A stretch of DNA of 64,000 bases from Ornithodoros turicata (taxonomy: Eukaryota > Arthropoda > Arachnida > Ixodida > Argasidae), in contig NC_088210.1 of NCBI RefSeq assembly GCF_037126465.1, forward strand, positions 22,593,511 through 22,657,510. Direction: 5' to 3'. Each line of letters opens with the position of its first letter. Positions within the stretch are counted from its first letter, which is position 1. Both the position numbers and the translations under genes were made by a program. The notes below the pieces were generated by a model. It was not told the DNA's origin. It worked only from the letters and a program-made list of their open reading frames with translations, and made no database searches. Shown here one piece after another: positions 56,641 to 64,000 of this stretch.

Positions 56641-59004
56641 TGTATTTGTCCCTTCTATGTGTTTCAGCCTCAGAACATCAATTGCCATCAAGCAATAAAC
56701 TTCCCATTCGTGTAACGTCACCCAGCTCTTTCGCTTGCCTCTGTTCATGGAGCGCGATCGTACAACAATCTCAGAATCATGTTCATTACGAACAAGAATT
56801 ACTCTTACGTAATGTGCATTACAGGTAGCATTGTAGCCATCGTGTGCCAAGTACCGCATTTCGACATACACGCGCACAAACGTTCGAAACGACCTTACCG
56901 AGAAAGCCGTGATTTCTTTCTCTTTTTTTTTACCTCCAGAACAGCGATACGTTTTGGCCCCGCAATTTGAAATGTACGAAGCAACGACAGGCAGTCAAAT
57001 ATACGTGTACGCTGTTGAGCGCCTACACGAACAGTAGCCGATACCCGTGAACGATGAATCGTGCGTGACCGGTCTCCGAGTGCGCGGTAGCCAGCCATTT
57101 TTTCCCTCCCTTTCTTTTACCCCTCTCTTGTCATTCGTGGATAGAAAATGGTTTCTGATTTTGACACTGCCAGAGGCCGGAACAGAACCTACATTTTCTG
57201 CGCTCTGTCGGAAGGAGAAGAAGAAGAAGAAGAAGAAGCTGTCTTTCTTCCCTTTTTGACGTGCTTTCGTGCCTCCGCGAACGGAACTCGGAGGCTTTAA
57301 GACGATCTATCCTGGTTGATTCGTAAATTATTTTTGCGCAGAGTCGTGACGTTGGATCGTCTGCCGCACAGCGGGTGCGGAATCCGGTTTTCAAAGTTGA
57401 ATCGAGAAAGCAAAACCGCATTTTAGACTATAGGTGGGGCTCCGTGTAGCACCGTCAGTGTCAGAATATATACGCGATCTGGGAAATCTTTCGGCGTTGC
57501 CCGAGTTGGCTTATTATAATTTTGACTCGCGGTATTATAACATGCGTCAGCTGGTAGCCGCGAGCGGCCTAAATTTGCCTTAATATACGGAGTCGTTCGA
57601 CAGCGCACGAATCACTGTGGTGTTTATTGTCAAACGCAAACGACGAAAACAGTTAATGCATCGGATAGCACAGGACAAGTGACATCTTAGTTTTCTTTTC
57701 TTTCTTTTTTTTAAATAATCGTGCACAACAACAACAGCTATTACATCTACTGATAACCATTTTTGAGGTATCCATTATTTTATACGTGATGAACTTTTTT
57801 ACGCCCCTTTTTACACCGGGACATATTTAAAGGTTGAAATCGAAATCAGCCATAATCGAAATACACATTTCTTTTAACACGTTACGGGTGTAAATGTTTG
57901 AGTTTGAATGTTACGAAAAAAGAAGAAGAAGAGAGTAAAAAAAAAGAGTTCGTCACCTGGGGAATTCCGCTTCTCCCATAATGAAACCCTTCTCGTAAAA
58001 AAATAGAGAAAAAGTGTAAATGAATTAACGGATTGATTGTAACCTTTTGTACTCACCTTATTTAGCACCATTATTACATCTTATTGTTGATCCTGCGGGA
58101 TAAAAAAGGGTGTCATGGTGAAGAACACAGAGAAGAACACTAACGTATAAGGCTTCTCCACCATGACTAAACCAGCACGCTCTAGATATGCTTGCAAAAA
58201 ATAATGTTCATTTATAAAAAATAAAAATAAAAATAAAAATTTTAGAAGCTGAATGGTGTGAAAAAGGCTACTGTGATTGCCTGAACTGGGCACTCATTCA
58301 AAACGACAAGCAGGACACCAATTTGCGCGGTGCAAGAACAAAGCCTTACGAGCAACTTCAAAGACGGGGTCAACTCAAAAACATCTTTGACATACAGCGC
58401 AGAAGTAGATTTGACAGGGGACGATGTGACAGCTCTCCTATCTATATATGCCCCGTTCGTACCGGCATAGCAGCTCTCTCTCTCTCACGCGCGCGTTGAA
58501 TAATATTGACGACTGCGAAGTGACAGAATATATATCCTTGAGACAATAGCAGGTTTCGTACGCATGTAAAGCGGCTGGACTCAGTTTGAATTGAGCGAGG
58601 TCGTTGTAAACTGCGCGTCCGATGTCCTACGAAGGTCGCTGACAGGAGAGATAGGAATCGCTGACACAAGGAGTACACGCGGTCTGTCTTGTTTTTAGTT
58701 TATTGCCTCTGACGTCATTGCAAGACAGATGAGAAGGTTTCCCCAGTCTCACAATCTCTCTTCGTTTCGCTGATGTGATTTGCAGTTTTTCTACTTATTA
58801 GTTTAAAAAAACCTAATTAACTTGAAAAAATTAATTAGTGGAATGGAAACGAAAATATGTGCAAAATTGAATGCACATTTTAGTTTCGATTCGCATTAAT
58901 TCAGTTCACCTTGTCTTCGTTTATACCTTTTCGAGTTAAATGCCTCCCATAAATTCCACAATAAAATTTGACTGCTATTTTGTAATTGGTTGTTTGGGGA
59001 GAAG
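56641..59004. other. No recognisable gene
   Basis: An (AAG)n tract near 57215-57238 and A/T-rich segments near 57900-58250. Frames up to 96 codons lack domains. Confidence 0.5.
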
Positions 59005-59225
59005 TGCGCACGTGGGTGACCCGGGTCCGAACCCGGGCTCCAATCGTGCTGTCTGGGTGTTTTTCCGGGGCTTCCCTCAGACGCTTTCAAACAAATGTCG
59101 CAGTTCCCTGTGAAGTCAGCCCAGGACGCACGAGCCCCCCCCCCCTCCCTCCACCTGATGATTGCAATGTTGCCCGCCTGAGCATGGCCGACTACGGCAA
59201 GAAATTCATCACAACCAACACCACT
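59005..59225 (+). mobile_element. tRNA-derived SINE with a third tail type
   Basis: GGGTGACCCGGGTCCGAACC (B box region), then CGTGCTGTCTGGGTGTTTTT, TTCCCTGTGAAGTCAGCCC and AGGACGCACGAGCCC, a C-run, and a tail GCCCGCCTGAGCATGGCCG, AAGAAATTCATCACAACCAA. The head matches the other SINEs, but the 3' tail differs from both other subtypes. Confidence 0.8.
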
Positions 59226-59767
59226 GGGCTCAGTGCCTTCGTGTCAAATTAATTAGTCGCCGAAAAAAAAAGTTGAACCGGACGACATGTACAATATATA
59301 TCTGTTGTAATGTGTTTACCCAGTGCTGCTATTCGCTCCGAGATCGAACGGTGCCGGCGCGCTGCGGAGAAACGATGAACTATCGTAGTGTGGGTAGCTT
59401 CCTCGTGTCGTCTGCTTTTACACGTTTCTTCCGCGTTCAGTGCAGTAGTTGGAGCATTGGGGAACCGAACAGTATCGTACCATCGCGGCACAAGTGATCT
59501 TCCGGTGAACGTACGCAAGAATTACGGAAAAGAACCATCAACTCCGAACACCGGCAGGCGTGTTATCCACACTAGAAAGGTGACAGTGTCGCCCCCTATA
59601 GGTCGATCTCGAAGCGAGATCGTCTGTCTTGCAATCAAGCTGTTAGTAGACATAAGACGACAAATTTCGAATATTCGCGATATGTCCGACGTGATCAATA
59701 AAAGCTGAAAGCGATCCACGCAATTGGCATGTCATACCTTATCAAGTGTGACGCAATTGTTAAAGTA
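59226..59767. other. No recognisable gene
   Basis: Frames up to 111 codons overlap on both strands without domains. Confidence 0.5.
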
Positions 59768-60432
59768 CACTCTTAAAAATGAACTTCACCGCATAGCACG
59801 CTCCTAGCCAACCATTATCTCGAATGATATCGTTATCTGCCCTGATTTGTTGAAAACGGGAGGCGTACGCCTTTTCTGTGACAATTATGAGCAGCATAAG
59901 TGTCACAGAAAAGGCGTACGCCTCCCGTTTTCAACAAATCAGGGCAGATAACCATATCATTCGAGATAATGGTTGGCTACACTCTTAAAAAATGAACTTC
60001 ACCGCATAGCACGCTCCTAGCCAACCATGATCTCGAATGATATCGTTATCTGCCCTGATTTGACGAAAGAGGGAGGCGTACGCCTCCCGTTTTCAGCAAA
60101 TCGGGGCAGATAACGATATCATTCGAGATGATGGTTGGCTTAGGAGTGTGCTATGCGGTGAAGTTCATTTTTTAAGAGTGTAGCCAACCATTATCTCGAA
60201 TGATATGGTTATCTGCCCTGATTTGTTGAAAACGGGAGGCGTACGCCTTTTCTGTGACACTTATGCTGCTCATAATTGTCACAGAAAAGGCGTACGCCTC
60301 CCGTTTTCAACAAATCAGGGCAGATAACGATATCATTCGAGATAATGGTTGGCTAGGAGCGTGCTATGCGGTGAAGTTCATTTCTAAGAGTGTAGGAGCG
60401 TGCTATGCCGTAAAGTTCATTTTTAAGAGTGT
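59768..60432. mobile_element. Triple-nested family A MITE cluster
   Basis: Outer copy: left part 59768-59989 (CACTCTTAAAAATGAACTTC to GGTTGGCTA) and right end 60394-60430 (GGAGCGTGCTATGCCGTAAA to TTAAGAGTG). Between them lie a short complete copy (59990-60179) and a copy lacking only its first ~40 bp (60182-60391, from GCCAACCATT). All junctions fall at the TA of GGTTGGCTAGGAG/CTCCTAGCCAACC. Confidence 0.85.
59990..60179. mobile_element. Short family A MITE (about 190 bp), nested
   Basis: CACTCTTAAAAAATGAACTT to TTCATTTTTTAAGAGTG, TA on both sides. The two GGCGTACGCC cores are collapsed into a single one (GAGGGAGGCGTACGCCTCCC), so the loop is gone and the element is one hairpin. Confidence 0.92.
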
Positions 60433-61076
60433 ACTTTTATTCTTCAAATCGCTGCTATCTCGAGCTCCCAGAGGACTGTAGTATAGCGCCTGACACCGCA
60501 TGTGATTCCTTGGGAACATTACGGATGGGCATTTCTATCGCATTGTTCTGTCGTGTGCACCCCCATGAAGGAAAAGATCCTCGCGTGCGTCCCCCAAAAA
60601 GGAGTATGCGTGCGAGCTGATCTTTGCGCGCGCGCCTTTTCGTCAAAGCGGAAGTGTGCATGGGTCCGGAAGAATGATGTCGCTTGACTTTCTAAGCAAT
60701 GCGGGCGCTCTCTGTCATATAGGCAAGGGTGAGTTCCGTTCTCCATTTTATTTATTTTTATTTATTGTTCAATAACTATATACTGCGTTCAATAAGTGAT
60801 GGAAAATCGATTGAGACGGAGCACCTCCGAATGATTAATGAGTGCGATGACAAATCTCGCCCCCCCCCCTTCCCTTGCCTTCTACGTATATTACCGTTTA
60901 TATACTTTATTACGTCCCTCACGTGTGTTCCTCCAGACGCCCGTTTTCTCTCCCTAAGTAAAAGGAGGAGAGGAAGGAAGGGGTGAGCGGAATAAAGAGG
61001 GGAAAAAGGTTATGGTGGCGACCAAGGTCAGAGGCGGCGGCGGCGAACGCCCGGAATGGCAGGAAGGTTGTACCTA
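60433..61076. other. No recognisable gene
   Basis: Mixed sequence with a C-run near 60860 and GGCGGCGGCGG near 61032. No domain. Confidence 0.5.
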
Positions 61077-61325
61077 CACTCTTAAAAATGAACTTCACCG
61101 CATAGCACGCTCCTAGCCAACCATTATCGCGAATGATATCGTTATCTGTCCTGATTTGTTGAAAACGGGAGGCGTACGCCTTTTTTGTGACACTTATGCT
61201 GTTCATAATTGTAACAAAAAAGGCGTACGCCTCCAGTTTTCAACAAATTCGAGCAGATAACGATATCATTCGAGATTATGGTTGGCTAGGAGCGTGCTAT
61301 GTGGTGAAGTACATTTCTAAGAGTG
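61077..61325. mobile_element. Family A MITE, complete, TA target duplication
   Basis: CACTCTTAAAAATGAACTTC to TACATTTCTAAGAGTG, TA on both sides, GGCGTACGCC in both arms. Confidence 0.95.
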
Positions 61326-61352
61326 TAGATGCATGGGACTTAGCGAATGCTA

Positions 61353-62286
61353 CGAGGGATGTTCAAGACAAACCGGGACTTTTCATTTTTCGCAAAAGTA
61401 AAATGAACTTACAAGCGAGAAATTAGTTTTATTATTCAACGTAATCTCCAGCTGCACTAATGCACTTGTCCCAGCGTTTCCCGGGGGCTTGGATACCGGC
61501 GGCGTAGAAATCCTTACCGGCGACGTAGCAGCCATGACCGGACCGCATTCCTGACCTCGTCGTCGCAGCTGAAGTGGCGGCCCCCAAGGAACGCCTTCAG
61601 TGGCCCAAAGAGATGGAAATCGCTGGGGGCGAGGTCTGGACTGTAAGGGGGATGTGGCAGCAACTCCCAGCCAAGTTACTGCAAGGTGCGTGTCGTGAGA
61701 TGCGCGGTATGCGGGCGTGCATTGTCCTGTAGGAGGAGGACTCCTTTGGTGATGAGGCCCGGTCTCTTTTGCTTCATTGCCTTATGCACATCGCTGAGAG
61801 CCGGGCAGTAATATGCTCTATTGATCGCACTATATGCACTATTGATATCGAGACATGTTATCCGTCTGTCCTTGAGGATCAGGCGCTCCACAAGTTGGAT
61901 GTTCTCAGGAACTCTGACACTGGGGTCTGAGCCTCCCCGGCCGGGATCGTCCTGCACTGATGCACGGCCGTCTCAGAACTGTTTGCACCACTCAAACGCT
62001 TTGCTGCGGTTAAGTATATCGTGTCCATACAGAGCCTGAAGTCTTCTGTGAATTTCAGATGACTTTACGCCTTCATTCCCGGGAAACTGCATGACAATTC
62101 GCTGTTCGATGTGCGCGCTCACCTCGTTGTCGGCCATCTTGTCCAGCACCTGTCTTCTGTTTTGCACAAACTTTGAACCACCACGTGGTGAACGCGGAGG
62201 CCTGTCGCGTGTCAAAATGAGGAAAAAGAAGTAGTGCGAGCCATTTGTACACCCAGGAGACAGAAAATCCCGGTTTGACTTGGGGC
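61353..62286 (-). mobile_element. Internally deleted mariner element with terminal inverted repeats
   Basis: The left end CGAGGGATGTTCAAGACAAA-CCGGGACTTTTC and the right end (minus strand) GCCCCAAGTCAAACCGGGATTTTCTG are inverted repeats. TA lies at 61351-61352 and 62287-62288, the canonical mariner target. The insert is about 930 bp, shorter than the usual ~1.3 kb because of a coding deletion. Confidence 0.88.
61440..62137 (-). pseudogene. mariner transposase, internally deleted
   Basis: The start codon at 62137 (minus) gives MADNEVSAHIEQRIVMQFPG, NEGVKSSEIHRRLQALYGHD and FEWCKQF, the N-terminal helix-turn-helix region. After a stop or shift the frame continues DDPGRGG...VPENIQLVERLILKDRRITC, the second DNA-binding part. 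It then jumps to AYYCPALSDVHKAMKQKRPG, LLQDNARPHTAHLTTRTLQ, YSPDLAPSDFHLFGPLKAFL. The two C-terminal catalytic aspartates (QDN, PSDF) remain. The first, in the GDE-type motif, lies in the deleted ~100 residues. It is inactive, but its termini could be mobilised in trans. Confidence 0.88.
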
Positions 62287-62288
62287 TA

Positions 62289-62655
62289 GATTTTGAATTT
62301 TTCGCTATCCCGTAACGCTTGCTAAACGCTCGTGCTCCCCGGTTGACGGCCAATGCGCGTGACGGAATGAGCGCGCAAATTTTGAAAAATAGCTATAACG
62401 ATCGCTATGTGCACATCAAGATTGAGCCCTTGAACACCCCTCGAACATAGTGCGGACTGCATTTCACGCTTTGTCCTCACGGTCCTATATACTCGTGGCT
62501 TTGCACGAGTAGGACGTGCAAAGGATCCGTGCAAAGGTCCGTGCAAAACTCTTAGTGCCAGTCAGAGTACAGGAGTAAGATGCACGGGGTTAGTGCACGG
62601 ACGTAATAAACGTGCATGGACGGAACTGCTTTGAATAGATCTTGTGGCATGCACA
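62289..62655. other. No recognisable gene
   Basis: Short unassigned stretch between the mariner and the MITE cluster, with GTGCAAAG-type repetition near 62515-62550. Confidence 0.5.
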
Positions 62656-63167
62656 TAACTCTAAAAACAAAACTTCACCACATAGCACGGTGAGGGCCAA
62701 CCATGCACTCTCATAACAGAACAGAACTTTACCGCATAGCACGTTGTGCGCCAAACACTGCCACGAATGATAGGGTTATCGCTTCTGATTTGAAGAGAGA
62801 GAGAGAGAGAGAGGGGGGGGGCGTGCTCCTTTTTGTAGCAATTATCATATATCCAAATTGCTACAAAAAGGCGTACGCCCCCCTCACCCCCCTCGCTCTT
62901 CGAACCCGAAACGGTAACCCTATGATTCTTGGCAATGGTTGGCGGACAACGTGCTATGCGGTGAAGTTCTGTTCTGAGAGTGTTAGCACAGGATGATACA
63001 TATATCACTTCCCGATCGCGGGGTGTACGCCTTCTTTGCAACTGCACAAGTGCTCCAAAAAAAAGGCGTACGCCTCCAGTTGTTAACCAATCAGAGGGCA
63101 GAACGATATCATTCAGGATGGTGATTGGCTGAGAGCATACTATGTGGTGAAGCTCAATTTTTAGAGT
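62656..63167. mobile_element. Family C MITE split by a family B MITE
   Basis: The left arm ACTCTAAAAACAAAACTTCA to GGCCAACCATG (62656-62704) and the rest from GATACATATATCACTTCCC (about 62990) through GGTGTACGCC, GGCGTACGCC and CAATTTTTAGAGTG-TA form one family C copy. It is interrupted by a complete family B element. Confidence 0.75.
62705..62980. mobile_element. Family B MITE nested in family C
   Basis: CACTCTCATAACAGAACAGA to TTCTGTTCTGAGAGTG. It contains an expanded (GA)n in the left arm, a GGCGTGCTCC left core and a GGCGTACGCC right core. Flanks are TG and TT, so the 2-bp duplication has changed. Confidence 0.9.
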
Positions 63168-63400
63168 GTAGGGCGCAATTTTTCAAGCATGAGAACCACG
63201 AACTATTTCTTGCCCTGTTTCATCAAATACCGCAGAGCACATATTCACGTATAAATGGTTGCATTCAGGGGACTATTTGTGAGGTCCAAGGACTACTTGC
63301 GGTGCTGGAGAGTAAACTTCAGGGTCGGGGGACTAAAATGAGGCGTAATTACAAACAACGGCGGTAGAAGTTGTAATTACTCTCCAATTTACTAACTTCT
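63168..63400 (-). mobile_element. Family E MITE, partial
   Basis: Read on the minus strand: AAATTGGAGAGTAATTACAA, CCTCATTTTAGTCCCCCGAC, CTGAAGTTTACTCTCCAGC, AAGTAGTCCTTGGACC and AATAGTCCCC. The word order is that of the 27.4-kb copy. Its left side is cut by a family C MITE. Confidence 0.5.
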
Positions 63401-64000
63401 TGATACTCAGAAGGTAGAGCTGTGGGCCGATCTCGTCATATTTCATTGCCAGGACAAGCGAAGCACCCAGAACATGTAGGATACATAAAATAAGAGCATA
63501 TTCAGACTCATCACCAAAGTATACGCGGCAACTATGAAGCATGGGCCGCGAGACCTTTTCAACGTGTTCTCGCGGACCTTAAGAGATGAGGGCAATAAAA
63601 AGGTGCGGATGAAAGAAGAAATTGTTCGCCTCTATATAGAATGCTATGCCTCTGGAGGATTCATGAAGATTGCAACGGGAGGACGGAAACCAAAGGGAGA
63701 ATGCTATATTTTTATTTCCTTCACCCTCTTCATATCGTTTTTCTTTTCTATTTCTTGCTCGCGCATATTTTTGCATAAAAGATATATACCGAAGTCTGCC
63801 GTGCTAGACAAGACGGCAAGGTGCAGTTAAAAAAGAGAGAGAAAAAAACGAGAGAAAAAAAACTTCTCCCTGCACCCTTTCTTTCCATTTTCTTTTTTTT
63901 TTTTGGGATAGAGACCATTGTTGGCCGTCGTATATAAGTTCGAGAGGATTCGCGCACGACTTCCAAAAAAAAAAAAAAAACGTAAAATGAACCTAAAGCA
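63401..64000. other. No recognisable gene
   Basis: A 98-codon plus-strand frame (63534-63830) shows RKPKGECYIFISFTLFISF-like content without a clear family. The end of the window is purine-rich with poly-A tracts. Confidence 0.4.

Noticed and set aside
60254..60481. Open frames reading SRFQQIRADNDIIRD-like and WLGACYAVKFIFKSV-like sequence, repeated in many places (also 5131, 54959, 55338, 60919, 61187)
   Set aside because: They all lie within family A MITE arms, on either strand, and depend only on the palindromic DNA. There is no evidence that they are proteins.

Overview
The window looks like repeat-dense, gene-poor nuclear DNA of a chelicerate, most likely a tick. The basis is the many tRNA-headed SINEs resembling tick SINEs, the I/R1-type LINEs, mariner relics, and long simple-repeat arrays. 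This assignment is inference, since no host marker gene is present. I found no host protein-coding gene, rRNA or genuine tRNA gene that I could defend. Almost every open reading frame lies in a transposable element, a palindromic MITE or low-complexity DNA.

Layout. 0-5.3 kb: a long foldback element, then packed MITEs and two SINEs. 5.3-20.7 kb: mostly unassigned DNA with a small foldback (6.4-6.6 kb), family-E MITE relics, a complete SINE with target duplication (13.4 kb), a mariner relic (14.4-15.2 kb) and a tiny retroposon tag (17.4 kb). 20.7-22.9 kb: nested MITEs, a LINE 3' relic and a SINE split by a MITE. 24.3-25.6 kb: a 1-kb CATA array abutting a LINE 3' end. 27-33.4 kb: GAACCG-rich blocks, more MITEs and a frameshifted endonuclease relic. 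35-36.1 kb: a SINE and a MITE inside a MITE. 37.5-40.8 kb: the best-preserved coding element, a LINE with RT and RNase H that is internally inverted by twin priming and bounded by a perfect 14-bp target duplication. 41-48 kb: more MITEs, retroposon tags, an AAT microsatellite, a complete minus-strand SINE, and a 156-bp tandem element with a perfect inverted head. 50-64 kb: further MITEs and SINEs, a triple-nested MITE cluster (59.8-60.4 kb) and an internally deleted mariner (61.4-62.3 kb).

The dominant system is a clan of 200-290 bp near-palindromic MITEs. They begin CACTCT/CACTGT, share a subterminal TTCACCGCATAGCACG block, and (families A, B, C) carry the self-complementary decamer GGCGTACGCC at each inner arm. 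Family D has the same ends but a different core; family E shares only the CACTCTAAG terminus. Target duplications are 2 bp (TA most often, also CA and TG). Members repeatedly nest in one another, several times at the same conserved TA. No transposase that could mobilise them is visible here. The LINEs plausibly supplied the machinery for the SINEs and short retroposon tags, several of which have clear 10-16 bp target duplications.

All boundaries were read by eye. Family names A-E are mine and local to this window.
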